From the NCBI GenBank assembly GCA_945883615.1, contig CAMCYB010000002.1, forward strand, positions 1 through 64,000: 64,000 nucleotides of DNA, written 5' to 3'. The stretch comes from Bordetella parapertussis (GTDB lineage: Bacteria > Pseudomonadota > Gammaproteobacteria > Burkholderiales > Burkholderiaceae_B). The number at the start of each line of letters is the position of its first letter. Position 1 is the first letter of the stretch. This document shows positions 45,756 to 55,914 of this stretch, piece after piece. A program made the translations under genes and the position numbers. A model generated the notes under the pieces. It had not been told where the DNA came from, searched no databases, and saw nothing but the letters and a program-made list of their open reading frames with translations.

Positions 45756-48590
45756 ATGACAATGCAGCATTGGCCTTCGCTCACGCTTGAAGCATTGCTT
45801 GAGCAGCCTTTTGACCAGACTCATATTCTGACGGTTAACAATAGAACGGCGCGTGAATTAGTCAAATTTTTTAAGCCCCAAACAGGTCAAGTGCAGGCGT
45901 TACCCACTATTACGCCTTGGTCCGCTTGGTTAAAACAAGTGTTGTTTGATGTTGGGCTTAACGCCGCGTCTGAGCATATTAATGCGGTATCAACGGTTGT
46001 TGATGCGTTTAGCAGTCAGGTGATGTGGGCTCAAATTATTGAAGAAATTGAGGTTGATCGCCCGCTACTTGACGTACACCGCGCGGCACAACAAGCGGCC
46101 AGTGCACACAACTTGATGCTGGCTTGGCATATTGATGTGCCCACACATCAACAAACGCCTGAATTTAAGCAATTTAAGTTATGGCGCGATCGCTATGTTG
46201 AGTGTTTACAAAGTCGGCTAGCAATCGACGCCTCGCAACTACCCCATCTGGTTGAAAGCTTAATTCAAATGGGTGTGGTCGATTTACCTCAAACGATTGT
46301 TTTATTAGGGTTTACAGAATGGTCACCCGCTGATTTGGCTGTACTTCATGCCATATCAATGCAGGGTGTTGACGTTAAGCAATTCATGTTGCCAAGTGAT
46401 GACGAACCCGACGTGAGGTTGATTTCTTGCCTTGACGCTTCAGATGAGTGGCGACGGGCTGCGCAATGGGCTTATCAACAGCTCAGTCAGCGTCCAAGCG
46501 AGCGCTTTGCGATTGTTGCACCCAATTTACAAACTGATGCACCGCATGCCAAGCGTGTCTTGACCCGTATTTTGCAAGACGTTCAGTGTGATCAACATTT
46601 TTCTTTTAACGTTGCGGTCGCGCCTGCGTTGGCTGATTGGCCTGCTATGCGTGCGGCGTTGGGTTGGTTGGGGTGGTTGATGCAAGCGGGCCATGGTCAT
46701 GAGGTGTCGGTTGATCAAGTGGGCCCAACGTTGCTTCAAGGTTTTTGTGTGGGTCATGAAAGTGAAGCCGCTGATCGGGCTTTGATTGACAGCGCATGGC
46801 GGCACCGAGAAATTATGCATGTCACAAAAGCTGACTGGGACCATGCGTTGAGCCGTTTACCTAAGCTTGCTCAAGCTTGGCAAGCTGCGCTAGAGGTGAC
46901 GCAAGATTTAAAGTGTGTTTCTAAAAATCTAAAACAGTCTGCCTTCGGTTGGACTGTCTTGTGGCGTCAGCAACTTTCGGCGTTGGGTTTTCCGGGTGAT
47001 ACGACTCTTGACTCAGTAACCTACCAAGTGGTTCAGGCGATTGAGAAACAATTTGAAAAGTTTACTGCGCTTGATCAAGTGCTCAAACCGATGTTGGCTC
47101 ATGACGCCTTAGGCTTGATGGGTCGCATGGTCAGGCAGTCGCCATTTCAGCCGCAGCGTGACCCAGCTGCCCGTCTAGATGTGCTCGGTTTGCTTGAGGC
47201 AGAGGGTGGCCGCTGGCACGCAGTTTGGGTTATGGGGCTTAATGATGATGTCTTACCTGCAACCCCTAACCCCAATCCGTTTATTCCTCTTCCCGTCTTA
47301 GTTGCGGCTCAAACGCCGCGTGCAACCCCAGAGCGTGAGCGCTTGTGGGCCGAACAAATATTTAAAACGCTACTTCAATGTGCCCCTGAGCTGGTTTTAT
47401 CATGGCCCGAGCAAGCAGGCGAGAGGCAATTGCGCGCTTCGCCATTGCTAACCCGTCTCTTGTCAGCACAGGCCTGTCAATCTTTAGTCAAAGAAAATAC
47501 CTTAATCAGTTCAGGCGTATGGAATCAGATTCAGATGTCAGTGTGGGTTGACGATGATGTGCCGCACGTGACAGCCGATGAGCATGTTAAAGGGGGTGTG
47601 GGTTTATTCGAAACACAAGCGCGTAACCCTTTATGGGCATTCTTTAAATATCGATTGGGCGTGAATGCTTTAAAACCTTATGCTTTAGCGCGACCTTTTA
47701 GTGAGCAAGGTGATTTTGTTCATGCGGTGATGAGAGAAGTGGTTGTTCGCTATCGAACGCAAACTGCCTTGCAGTCAGCGTTTCAACAAGCAGACTGGCA
47801 GAGCAACATACGCATTCTTGTCGTTGAAAAAGCCCAGCAAAAATTAAAAGGTATGCCCCTTCAATTGCAAGCCATGCATGTTGAGCGGGCATTAAATATT
47901 GTGAACACTTGGTGCGAGTTTGACTCTGCTCGCTTGCCCTATACCAACGTGGCTGCAGAGGAAAAATTTAAATTCATACATGGCCCGCTTGAACTCACCC
48001 TACAAATTGATCGTATTGATCAATTAGACGAAGGGGGTTATGTGGTGATTGATTACAAAACTGGGCACATACCAACAGATTTACAAAAAGATTGGTTACG
48101 TGCTCAACCTATTTCAAATCAATTGCTTACCTATTCAATTGCTTGGCAACAGCAACACCCAAATGTTTCGCCTATTCATGCGCTGGTATTGGCTCAAATT
48201 AAACCGCATCAGGTTAAAACAGCAGGGTTAAGTATTGATGATGTTGGTTTGCCAGGCGTCAAAATCTATGAGGCATCAGACTGGTTGTTTGGGTCTCAAG
48301 GTGTTTCATGTGAGTTGATGGCTACTGAACAGGTTGCACTTGACCGCGCAGTGAACGACACTTTTGCTGATGAGCACTCAGCAAATCAAGACTGGCAGCT
48401 TGCACTAGATGGGTTGCAAGATAAAGTAATGATTATTGCTGACGCCTTTATTGCAGGCGATGCGAGCAACGCCTCAGTTTCAATGAATGATTTGTTATTT
48501 TGTGACATTCAAGCTTTGCTAAGGTTGCACGAAATTGATCAAGACTCATCAGATGAGTTAGATGCTGAAGCCGGGGGCGATCATGGTTAA
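45756..48590 (+). CDS. AddB-like PD-(D/E)XK exonuclease subunit
   Basis: About 944 residues from the ATG at 45756 (or 45762). The N-terminal region (HILTVNNRTARELVKFF, ~residue 25) aligns in position with the inactive helicase start of AddB/RecC-like proteins but lacks a Walker A motif. The C-terminal RecB-type nuclease domain has LQIDRIDQLDEGGYVVIDYKTG (~residue 755-776), with the catalytic Asp and DYKTG. It should pair with the AddA-like helicase-nuclease encoded next, overlapping by 8 bp, to resect double-strand breaks for RecA. No C-X2-C pattern is near the C-terminus, so the Fe-S cluster known from Bacillus AddB appears absent. Confidence 0.82.
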   Translation: MTMQHWPSLTLEALLEQPFDQTHILTVNNRTARELVKFFKPQTGQVQALPTITPWSAWLKQVLFDVGLNAASEHINAVSTVVDAFSSQVMWAQIIEEIEVDRPLLDVHRAAQQAASAHNLMLAWHIDVPTHQQTPEFKQFKLWRDRYVECLQSRLAIDASQLPHLVESLIQMGVVDLPQTIVLLGFTEWSPADLAVLHAISMQGVDVKQFMLPSDDEPDVRLISCLDASDEWRRAAQWAYQQLSQRPSERFAIVAPNLQTDAPHAKRVLTRILQDVQCDQHFSFNVAVAPALADWPAMRAALGWLGWLMQAGHGHEVSVDQVGPTLLQGFCVGHESEAADRALIDSAWRHREIMHVTKADWDHALSRLPKLAQAWQAALEVTQDLKCVSKNLKQSAFGWTVLWRQQLSALGFPGDTTLDSVTYQVVQAIEKQFEKFTALDQVLKPMLAHDALGLMGRMVRQSPFQPQRDPAARLDVLGLLEAEGGRWHAVWVMGLNDDVLPATPNPNPFIPLPVLVAAQTPRATPERERLWAEQIFKTLLQCAPELVLSWPEQAGERQLRASPLLTRLLSAQACQSLVKENTLISSGVWNQIQMSVWVDDDVPHVTADEHVKGGVGLFETQARNPLWAFFKYRLGVNALKPYALARPFSEQGDFVHAVMREVVVRYRTQTALQSAFQQADWQSNIRILVVEKAQQKLKGMPLQLQAMHVERALNIVNTWCEFDSARLPYTNVAAEEKFKFIHGPLELTLQIDRIDQLDEGGYVVIDYKTGHIPTDLQKDWLRAQPISNQLLTYSIAWQQQHPNVSPIHALVLAQIKPHQVKTAGLSIDDVGLPGVKIYEASDWLFGSQGVSCELMATEQVALDRAVNDTFADEHSANQDWQLALDGLQDKVMIIADAFIAGDASNASVSMNDLLFCDIQALLRLHEIDQDSSDELDAEAGGDHG

Positions 48591-51500
48591 AGGGTTGCCC
48601 TCAGATATTGAACAGCGACAAACCGCTATTGACCCAACGCGATCGTTTATTGTGCAAGCACCAGCCGGGTCGGGTAAGACAGAGCTTTTAACCGATCGCA
48701 TTTTGGCACTCTTAGCGCGCGTGAATCAACCTGAGCAAATCGTTGCGATTACGTTTACTCGTAAAGCGGCGGCTGAAATGCATGCACGTGTGCTCGAAAA
48801 ACTTTTACTTGCGCAACACCCTGAACCCACCGAGCCGGGTCATCATCGTGATAGTTGGCGTTTGGCGCGTGCGGCTTTAGATCGTGATGAAGCCCAGCAA
48901 TGGCATTTGCTCACGCACCCTGCAAGATTAAGCATTCGCACCATAGATGCATTTTGTGCGGCTTTGGTACGACAAATGCCTTGGTTGTCGACTTTAGGGG
49001 GAATGCCTCGTATATGCGACGACCCCATGCGTTATTACATGGTTGCAGCAAGGCAAGTCATGGGTATGGTGCAAAACCCTGCCGTGCGCACACTGCTTGA
49101 CCATTTAGACCTTAATCAACCAGAAGCATGTCAAGCGTTGGCGTTAATGTTGTCAAAGCGAGATCAGTGGTTACCGTTGCTACATCACGGTCAACGTCGT
49201 ACAGATATCAATTTAAGTTTGGCGCATTTTGTTCAATATGACATTGATCGGCTGCTGCAAAGCCTGCCACCAACATGGCTGTCTTCGTTACAACCGATTG
49301 CGCAAAAGGCAGCAGAGTGCTTAGCGCTCGATGCAGAAAATCATTCAAAGATAAATCCACTTGCTGCTTTATGTGACTGGCGGTCGGGCACGTTGTTAGC
49401 TGAAATCGATCCGTTGCCTACTTGGCGAGCTATTGCTCATCTCGTCATGACTCAATCAAAAACCCTACGAAAAGCCATCAATAAAAATTTGGGTTTTCCA
49501 CCCAAGTCAATCCAAAAAGAATGGTTTGAAGCATGGTTAAGTTGCTTCGATACACCCGACAATACGGTTTGGCTTGAAGCGTTGGCCGCCCTGAATGATG
49601 CGCCTGATACCGTTTTAACCGATGCACAATGGCTGGTGCTCGATGCGCAACTTGAATGCCTAAAATTAGCCACTGCCGCTTTATGGGCAGCATTTGCACA
49701 AGCGGGTGAGGTTGATTTTATTGAAGTGGCACAGCGCGCCAATCAAGCGATGGGTTCAAGCGAAGACCCAAGCGATTTGTTGCTTAAGCTTGACACGCAA
49801 ATTCAACATATTTTGATTGATGAATTTCAAGATACCAGTCAAAGTCAAATCGAATTATTGCAAAAGCTCATTGCAGGCTGGCAGCCCGATGACGGACGCA
49901 CGCTATTTTTAGTGGGCGACCCGATGCAGTCGATTTATCGTTTCCGTAAAGCCGACGTTCGATTGTTCTTAAATGTGCGTGACGAGGGGTTAAGTGAAAA
50001 CATTGAAATTGAATCATTACAACTCAATACTAACTTTAGATCACAGTCAGCTATTGTCGATTGGGTGAACCAAACCTTTTCTCAATGTTTACCCAAACAC
50101 GATGACCCCTCAGTGGGGGCGATTTCATATGCCAAATCAGAACCATTTTTACCGCTTACAGTCGAACCCGCTGTGCAATGGCATACTTTAACCAGTGATC
50201 AAGACGAAATAAATCGTGTCGTCGAACTTGCCCAAGCCGGTTGGCATGCCTACCCCAATTCAAATCATCCCGTTGCCATTTTAGTGAGAGCACGCAAACA
50301 TATTGGCGATGTGATGCGTATTTTGCGCAGTAAAGGCTTACCTTGTCGAGCGGTTGAACTCGTGCCCTTGCGAGAACGATCGGTTGTGGTTGATTTGATT
50401 CAACTCGCGCGTGCTTTGTCTCACGAAGGTGATCGGCCTGCATGGGTTGCCGTGTTACGCGCACGTTGGTGCGGGTTAACTTTAAAAACCTTGCATCAAT
50501 TATTAGCATTAGAAAACATCAAATGTACGATACGTAGTCTGATGCAATGCGCGTTAAGAGATGCTTCATCAGGTTCAATGCAACCCCAATCGATTGATAA
50601 CGATCAATGGCAGCGTTGGCTGTCAGTTTCTCAAATTATGTGCGTGGCATTTGAACGGATTAATTTTCCATTTGCCCTAAGGCTTGAACAAACTTGGCGC
50701 GAACTTGAGGGTGATCTGGTCGTTGATAACGACGCTGAACTCGGTGATGCCCAAGCCGTGTTTGAATTTGTAGAGAAAATGGCTGCGCATGGCCGGCTTG
50801 ATATGGATGCAGCTGAAGCGGGTTTGTCACGCTTATTCGCGCAACCCGAAGCCAGTGGTCGGGCGATTGAAGTGATGACCATGCATAAAGCAAAAGGGCT
50901 TCAATTTGAAACCGTCATCTTGATGGGCATTCACCGTGAAACCAGAGCCGATAAAGCGCCTTTAGTCAGGGTTGATCAGTTAGATGATGCTATTGTGTTT
51001 GGCCATGTTAAAGCGCGTTTAGAAAAAGAACAAGATCCTATTTCACAATATTTGGGTCGTCTTGAAGCCCGTCGTAGCGAATATGAAGTTGATCGTTTGC
51101 TTTATGTGGCAGCTACCCGCGCTCAATCGGTTTTACATTGGGTGGCGCAAGTTTCGCTTGATCAAAAAACCGGTGAAATTAAGCCACCCACTGCCACAAC
51201 ACTATTTTCAAGATTGTGGCCTTTTTGCCCTCCAGATGTTTTAAACACGGCACGTGACGTGTTGCTGCGACATCACGACGAGTACCCTGAATCTTTTAAA
51301 CCACGTTCTTCACGCGCCTGGGTCGGCCCAACACTCACCCGCCGTCAGCAACCGTTAGCCTTTAAGCAGGGCACACCCGTTATGGGCCAAAACCCAAAGG
51401 GTGCGGCAGCCTGGTCATCTGAGATGTCGGGTGAAAGATGGACGGGCATCGTTGTGCATGCTTGGCTCGCGCACGCAGTCGTAAAAGGCGCTTTACCGAA

Positions 51501-51960
51501 TTGGACTTTGGCAACCCTCGAAGTAGCGCGCCCTGCGATCATGCGCCAGTTAGCCTTAAGCGGTATGCCTGTTGCGATGCGCCCAATGGCCTCGCAAGAG
51601 GTGATCGATATGTTATTGACGATGCTGCAACATGAAAAAGGTCGATGGTTATTGAGTCAAAATCATGTGCGGGCTGAATGGGCTTTAATTGATGATGAAG
51701 CCGGTGTATCAGTTCTTGACTGGGCCATTTTGAACGCAGACGGCTGGTTAGTCGTTGATTACAAAACCAGTCGTAAGGGCCAGGACGAATCGTTTGACGC
51801 ATTTTCAACCCGCATGATGGCTCGATACCAAGCCCAACTTGAACGATACTGTCGCCTTTTAAAGACGATCGACGGTCGACCCGCTCGTGCTGCTTTATAT
51901 TTTCCGAAAGACGATATTTGGTTACCTTGGTCGCCTAAAGTGGTTTTGCCCGTAAGCTAG
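48583..51960 (+). CDS. addA: AddA-like UvrD/Rep helicase-nuclease
   Basis: About 1125 residues from the ATG at 48583. Superfamily 1A helicase motifs appear in order: QAPAGSGKTELL (Walker A), ITFTRKAAAEM (Ia), ILIDEFQDTSQSQ (II), FLVGDPMQSIYRFRKADV (III), LQLNTNFRSQ (IV), VMTMHKAKGLQFETVIL (V) and LLYVAATRA (VI). The C-terminal PD-(D/E)XK nuclease has VSVLDWAILNADGWLVVDYKTS. It translocates on DNA and supplies one of the two nuclease sites of AddAB. The 8-bp overlap with addB indicates one transcript. RecBCD genes are not in the window. Confidence 0.92.
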   Translation: MVKGLPSDIEQRQTAIDPTRSFIVQAPAGSGKTELLTDRILALLARVNQPEQIVAITFTRKAAAEMHARVLEKLLLAQHPEPTEPGHHRDSWRLARAALDRDEAQQWHLLTHPARLSIRTIDAFCAALVRQMPWLSTLGGMPRICDDPMRYYMVAARQVMGMVQNPAVRTLLDHLDLNQPEACQALALMLSKRDQWLPLLHHGQRRTDINLSLAHFVQYDIDRLLQSLPPTWLSSLQPIAQKAAECLALDAENHSKINPLAALCDWRSGTLLAEIDPLPTWRAIAHLVMTQSKTLRKAINKNLGFPPKSIQKEWFEAWLSCFDTPDNTVWLEALAALNDAPDTVLTDAQWLVLDAQLECLKLATAALWAAFAQAGEVDFIEVAQRANQAMGSSEDPSDLLLKLDTQIQHILIDEFQDTSQSQIELLQKLIAGWQPDDGRTLFLVGDPMQSIYRFRKADVRLFLNVRDEGLSENIEIESLQLNTNFRSQSAIVDWVNQTFSQCLPKHDDPSVGAISYAKSEPFLPLTVEPAVQWHTLTSDQDEINRVVELAQAGWHAYPNSNHPVAILVRARKHIGDVMRILRSKGLPCRAVELVPLRERSVVVDLIQLARALSHEGDRPAWVAVLRARWCGLTLKTLHQLLALENIKCTIRSLMQCALRDASSGSMQPQSIDNDQWQRWLSVSQIMCVAFERINFPFALRLEQTWRELEGDLVVDNDAELGDAQAVFEFVEKMAAHGRLDMDAAEAGLSRLFAQPEASGRAIEVMTMHKAKGLQFETVILMGIHRETRADKAPLVRVDQLDDAIVFGHVKARLEKEQDPISQYLGRLEARRSEYEVDRLLYVAATRAQSVLHWVAQVSLDQKTGEIKPPTATTLFSRLWPFCPPDVLNTARDVLLRHHDEYPESFKPRSSRAWVGPTLTRRQQPLAFKQGTPVMGQNPKGAAAWSSEMSGERWTGIVVHAWLAHAVVKGALPNWTLATLEVARPAIMRQLALSGMPVAMRPMASQEVIDMLLTMLQHEKGRWLLSQNHVRAEWALIDDEAGVSVLDWAILNADGWLVVDYKTSRKGQDESFDAFSTRMMARYQAQLERYCRLLKTIDGRPARAALYFPKDDIWLPWSPKVVLPVS

Positions 51961-51992
51961 GTTTAGGCTCAGACGCCTGTTAGAATATCAAA

Positions 51993-52087
51993 GGCGGGCC
52001 CCTTCGCATGGTTCGGCGGTGAAACTGGTCAGGTCGGGAACGAAGCAGCCATAGTCGTGCAGAATCAGTGCCGAAGTCAGGCTCGCC
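51993..52087 (+). ncRNA. ffs: Signal recognition particle 4.5S RNA
   Basis: The ends pair (GGCGGGCC at 51993 with GGCTCGCC ending at 52087), giving a rod about 95 nt long. The apical domain is unmistakable: GGTCAGGTCGGGAACGAAGC beginning at 52027, followed by AGCC, corresponds to the conserved GGTCAGGTCCGGAAGGAAGCAGCC of SRP RNA with the GGAA-type tetraloop that binds Ffh. A TAGAAT box at 51981-51986 is a good -10 and a T-rich stretch (ATTTTTTGTTGTTT) after the closing stem suits termination. ffs just upstream of dnaX is usual in betaproteobacteria. Confidence 0.95.
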
Positions 52088-52135
52088 ATTTTTTGTTGTT
52101 TAGAACACTTAAGCTTTAAGGTTTTAACAGGGCAT

Positions 52136-53821
52136 ATGACATATCTTGTTCTCGCGCGAAAGTGGCGCCCCCGTTCGTTTGAAACCCTTATTGGTCAAGA
52201 TCACGTTGTGCGTGCGCTCAGCCACGCCTTAGCCACCAAAAGACTGCACCATGCTTGGTTATTTACGGGCACACGGGGTGTGGGTAAAACAACACTTTCA
52301 CGCTTATTGGCTAAGGCGCTTAATTGCGAGCAAGGCATCACAGACAAACCCTGCGGCATCTGTCGCGCTTGCGTTGAAATAGACGAAGGCCGGTTTGTTG
52401 ACTACCTTGAGCTTGATGCAGCCTCAAACCGAGGCGTCGATGAAATGACTCAATTGCTTGAGCAGGCCGTCTATGCGCCTTCTTCAGGTCGCTTTAAGGT
52501 CTACATGATCGACGAGGTGCACATGCTCAGTGGGCACGCTTTTAATGCCATGCTCAAAACATTAGAAGAGCCGCCACCCCATGTTAAATTTATTTTAGCA
52601 ACCACTGACCCACAAAAAATTCCCGCTACGGTTTTGTCGCGTTGTTTACAATTTAATTTAAAGCAAATGCCACCTATTGCCGTGGCAGAGCACTTAAACG
52701 ACGTGTTAACTGCAGAAGGGGTCGATTTTGAACCGGCTGCACTTAAACTCATTGGCCAAGCGTCTGCTGGGTCGATGCGCGATGCGTTATCTTTAACCGA
52801 TCAAGCCATCGCTTTTAGTGCTGGCAACATGACTGAAGACGCTGTGCGTTCGATGCTGGGCAATGTGGATCAAACCCATTTAATTCGGTTGATCGATGCC
52901 TTGGCGCAACAAAAACCGCACGATATCTTGGCAATTGCAGATGAGTTTGCGCAGCGTGGCCTGTCAATGCGAACGGCTTTAGCTGACTTGGCTATTTTGT
53001 TGTCGCGCATTGCCATTGCTCAACGCATTCCTTCCAAAACAGATGCTGAAGACCCGGTTTACACCGACATACAGCGTTTAGCACAAACTGTGCCACCCGA
53101 TGTGGTGCAAGTGCTCTACACCGTTGCAGTTCATAGCCGCCAAGAATTAACCCTCGCGCCAGACGAGTATGCCGGTTTTGTGATGACATGCCTACGTATG
53201 TTGTCGCTGTGTGAAGGGCAGGCTTTACCTGCACCCGTTGGTGGGTCTGCTTCGGGTGGTGGCGCGTCAGCGCAACCGTCTAAGGTTCAGTCAGTTAGCA
53301 AGGTATCAGCCCCCGCGCCAACAGCAACGCCCGCGCCAACAGCAACGCCCGCGCTAACAGCAACGCCCGCGCTAACAGCAACGCCCGCGCCTACAGCAAC
53401 GCCCGCAGCTATTACTCTGTCACAACCTGATCAATGGCCAAGCTTTATTGCTTCGTTACCGATTAGCGGTATGGCTTTACAGTTGGCGCGCCAGTCAGAA
53501 TGCCTCTCAGTTCAACCCCATGCGTTGTCTCTTCGCGTGCCGACACAAGCGCTTGCCCAAGGCCCTCATGCAGAACGTCTGTTGACTGTACTCAAACAGG
53601 CTTTGGGTGAGCATGTTCATGTAAACATTGCAGTTGGTGAGTTATTAACAGGGGTTTCGGCACACAATATTGACGAACAAGCCCAACAAGTTCGTCAGTT
53701 AAATGCAGAGCAGTTGGTTGCACAAGACCCCTTTGTGCAAACCCTCATTCGAGACTTTGATGCACACGTTATACCCGGCTCGGTTCAACCCGTATTCCCT
53801 CATACCAAACATATTAATTAA
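52136..53821 (+). CDS. dnaX: DNA polymerase III subunits gamma and tau
   Basis: A 561-residue clamp-loader subunit. The AAA+ part starts YLVLARKWRPRSFETLIGQDHVV, with Walker A FTGTRGVGKTTLSRLLAKALNC (~residue 42-63), a zinc module CEQGITDKPCGICRAC, Walker B VYMIDEVHML, and LLATTDPQKIP-like sensor 1 (ILATTDPQKIP). Domain III follows to ~375. The Pro/Thr/Ala-rich linker (~380-425) contains five copies of an 18-bp repeat, then a short C-terminal tau domain (IASLPISGMALQLARQSE). No obvious slippery heptamer plus stop was seen, so separate gamma production is not evident. Confidence 0.95.
   Translation: MTYLVLARKWRPRSFETLIGQDHVVRALSHALATKRLHHAWLFTGTRGVGKTTLSRLLAKALNCEQGITDKPCGICRACVEIDEGRFVDYLELDAASNRGVDEMTQLLEQAVYAPSSGRFKVYMIDEVHMLSGHAFNAMLKTLEEPPPHVKFILATTDPQKIPATVLSRCLQFNLKQMPPIAVAEHLNDVLTAEGVDFEPAALKLIGQASAGSMRDALSLTDQAIAFSAGNMTEDAVRSMLGNVDQTHLIRLIDALAQQKPHDILAIADEFAQRGLSMRTALADLAILLSRIAIAQRIPSKTDAEDPVYTDIQRLAQTVPPDVVQVLYTVAVHSRQELTLAPDEYAGFVMTCLRMLSLCEGQALPAPVGGSASGGGASAQPSKVQSVSKVSAPAPTATPAPTATPALTATPALTATPAPTATPAAITLSQPDQWPSFIASLPISGMALQLARQSECLSVQPHALSLRVPTQALAQGPHAERLLTVLKQALGEHVHVNIAVGELLTGVSAHNIDEQAQQVRQLNAEQLVAQDPFVQTLIRDFDAHVIPGSVQPVFPHTKHIN
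53315..53404 (+). repeat. 18-bp tandem repeat (5 copies) in the dnaX linker
   Basis: Five perfectly in-register 18-bp units, GCG(C/T)(C/T)... based on GCGCCAACAGCAACGCCC, run from 53315 to 53404. They differ only at units' fourth to sixth bases (GCGCCA, GCGCCA, GCGCTA, GCGCTA, GCGCCT). They encode (A-P/L-T-A-T-P) five times in the flexible linker between the clamp-loader domains and the tau C-terminal domain. Confidence 0.95.
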
Positions 53822-53865
53822 ATACAGTTTTATCTTTAACTGATTAATCTTAAGGAAATAAGCAA

Positions 53866-54192
53866 ATGATGAAAGGACAAATGGCAGGTTTGATGCGTCA
53901 AGCCCAGCAAATGCAGGAAAATCTAAAGAAAGCACAAGATGCTTTAGCTGATATTTTTGTTGAAGGTTTAGCGGGCGGTAATTTGGTGAAGGTCACCATG
54001 AATTGCCGTCATGACGTGAAGCGCGTTGAAATCGATCCCAGCCTTCTTGCTGATGATAAAGACATGCTTGAAGACCTTGTGGCAGCTGCTTTTAACGACG
54101 CCCTACGTAAAGCCGAAGTCACCTCGCAAGAGCGTATGGCAACCGTCACAGCCGGTTTACCTTTGCCACCCGGTATGAAGTTGCCTTTTTAA
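53866..54192 (+). CDS. ybaB: YbaB/EbfC nucleoid-associated protein
   Basis: A 108-residue member of the YbaB/EbfC family: [27 protein letters not shown] forms the N-terminal helix, followed by [25 protein letters not shown] and a C-terminal helix. Family members form tweezer-like dimers that bind DNA. AAGGAAA lies nine bases before the ATG. It lies 44 bp after dnaX and 42 bp before recR, the standard dnaX-ybaB-recR operon. Confidence 0.95.
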   Translation: MMKGQMAGLMRQAQQMQENLKKAQDALADIFVEGLAGGNLVKVTMNCRHDVKRVEIDPSLLADDKDMLEDLVAAAFNDALRKAEVTSQERMATVTAGLPLPPGMKLPF

Positions 54193-54234
54193 AATAAACT
54201 TTTTATTTTTTTAACCCTGCTAAATTATCAAGCC

Positions 54235-54846
54235 ATGACGTCACTGTTGCCCGAACCCCAACCACTGCTTGATCTCGTTCAAGCACTCAGGCAGTTACCT
54301 GGGGTCGGTGAGCGCACAGCGCGTCGTATGGCCTACCACTTGTTGCAGCATGATCCGCAAGCAGCAACTCAATTGGCCAGTGCACTGACACATGCCGCAA
54401 GTCACTTATTACATTGTGAACGTTGTAATGGCTTCACTGAAGTGGTGGTCTGCGCCACCTGTCAAAATCACCAACGAGATCAAACGCAGCTTTGCATTGT
54501 TGAAACGTCAGCTGATCAAAATTCAATTGAATCAACTCATAATTACAAAGGGCTTTACTACGTTTTGATGGGTCGCCTAGCGCCGCTTGAAGGGGTGGGG
54601 GCGCAGCAACTTGATTTCCAACGCGTTGTGGCCCGAGCGACTGACGGTGTCGTTCAAGAAGTCATTCTAGCCACCAACTTTACTGCTGAAGGTGAAACGA
54701 CTGCTCATTATTTAGGTGATGCATTAAGAACCAAAGGGTTGACTGTTACACGTTTGGCGCGTGGCGTGCCAGCTGGCAGTGAAATTGAGTACGTTGATGC
54801 GGGTACCGTTGCTTGGGCGCTAATGGAACGGCGCCCAACAGCCTAG
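54235..54846 (+). CDS. recR: Recombination protein RecR
   Basis: A 203-residue RecR. It has the helix-hairpin-helix [20 protein letters not shown] (residues ~17-36), a four-cysteine zinc finger ([16 protein letters not shown], ~62-77) and a Toprim domain ([14 protein letters not shown] ... [20 protein letters not shown]). With RecF and RecO it loads RecA on SSB-coated gaps. A T-rich stretch near 54881 follows; the convergent transaldolase gene ends at 54891. Confidence 0.97.
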   Translation: MTSLLPEPQPLLDLVQALRQLPGVGERTARRMAYHLLQHDPQAATQLASALTHAASHLLHCERCNGFTEVVVCATCQNHQRDQTQLCIVETSADQNSIESTHNYKGLYYVLMGRLAPLEGVGAQQLDFQRVVARATDGVVQEVILATNFTAEGETTAHYLGDALRTKGLTVTRLARGVPAGSEIEYVDAGTVAWALMERRPTA

Positions 54847-54890
54847 GCTTTATTAAAGATTGCCTCACAGCGTTACAAGATTTTTTTTAA

Positions 54891-55859
54891 CTAAAGTAAT
54901 TGATCAAGCTTAATTGAGTCGGCTACGAAAGCTCGAATGCCTTCAGATAATTTTTCGCTTGCCATCGCATTTTGATTAAATAAAAATCTAAATGCCGCTT
55001 CAGTTGATACTTCAATATCAGCGCCAGCATGTTGCTGTGCATAGGCTGAATTCAGTCGGGCTTGGCCTGTGGGTTCGAAACTAGGCAAATCATCAGCCGT
55101 TTTGTCTTTTAATTCGGCCATGAGCTCTGGGCTGATGGTAAGTAAATCACATCCCGATAACGCCATGATTTGACCAATATTTCTAAAACTAGCCCCCATG
55201 ATTTCTGTGCGAACACTGCGAGATTTAAAGTAGGCATAAATTTGTGAAACCGACTCAACCCCAGGGTCTTGAACCCCGGCATGTTGGTCTTCTTGCCAAG
55301 TTGCGCCTGCTGATTTTTTATACCAATCGTAAATGCGACCGACAAAAGGTGAAATCAGTTGTACTTGGGCGTTGGCGCATGCAACGGCTTGCTCAAGGGC
55401 AAACAGCAACGTCAAATTGCAATGAATACCAACCGACTCAAGTTCTTGGGCGGCTTGTATGCCTTCCCAAGTTGCCGCTATTTTTATTAAGACACGATTG
55501 CGATCGATGCCTTGTGCCTCGTAAAGCGCTATTAAACGTTTAGCCCGTTCTACGGTGGCTGCGGTGTCAAAAGATAAGCGAGCATCCACTTCAGTTGAGA
55601 CACGGCCAGGTACGATACGTAAAATTTGTGCACCAAATGCCACCAATAAGTGGTCGGCTCGCAAATCAATGGGTGCTTTGGCGTGTTCTTTGACACACTC
55701 TTCAAGCATGGGTTTGTAAGCCTGCAGCTGGACTGCTTTTAAAATTAAAGACGGATTTGTGGTGGCATCAGTAGGGCGAAATCGTTGCATCGCCTCAAAA
55801 TCACCGGTGTCGGCAACCACAACAGTATGTTGGCGAAGGGTTTCAAGCAAATTGGTCAT
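54891..55859 (-). CDS. tal: Transaldolase
   Basis: A 322-residue TalB-type transaldolase of the pentose phosphate pathway. It has the early motif [13 protein letters not shown] (~residue 27-39), [12 protein letters not shown] (~residue 92), the Schiff-base lysine in [15 protein letters not shown] (~residue 132) and [24 protein letters not shown]. The length is as in E. coli TalB (317). It stands alone, convergent with recR and divergent from carA with ~55 bp between the starts. Confidence 0.95.
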   Translation of the reverse strand: MTNLLETLRQHTVVVADTGDFEAMQRFRPTDATTNPSLILKAVQLQAYKPMLEECVKEHAKAPIDLRADHLLVAFGAQILRIVPGRVSTEVDARLSFDTAATVERAKRLIALYEAQGIDRNRVLIKIAATWEGIQAAQELESVGIHCNLTLLFALEQAVACANAQVQLISPFVGRIYDWYKKSAGATWQEDQHAGVQDPGVESVSQIYAYFKSRSVRTEIMGASFRNIGQIMALSGCDLLTISPELMAELKDKTADDLPSFEPTGQARLNSAYAQQHAGADIEVSTEAAFRFLFNQNAMASEKLSEGIRAFVADSIKLDQLL

Positions 55860-55914
55860 AGCGGGTTATACTTGTAGGGTTTGAATATATGGTTTAAAAA
55901 CCGGGGTTAATGTC

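Noticed and set aside
52611-52625. A run of six A in dnaX as a programmed frameshift site for the gamma subunit
   Set aside because: It lies in the ATPase domain, is not a proper A AAA AAG heptamer, and has no early stop with a following stem-loop in the right place.
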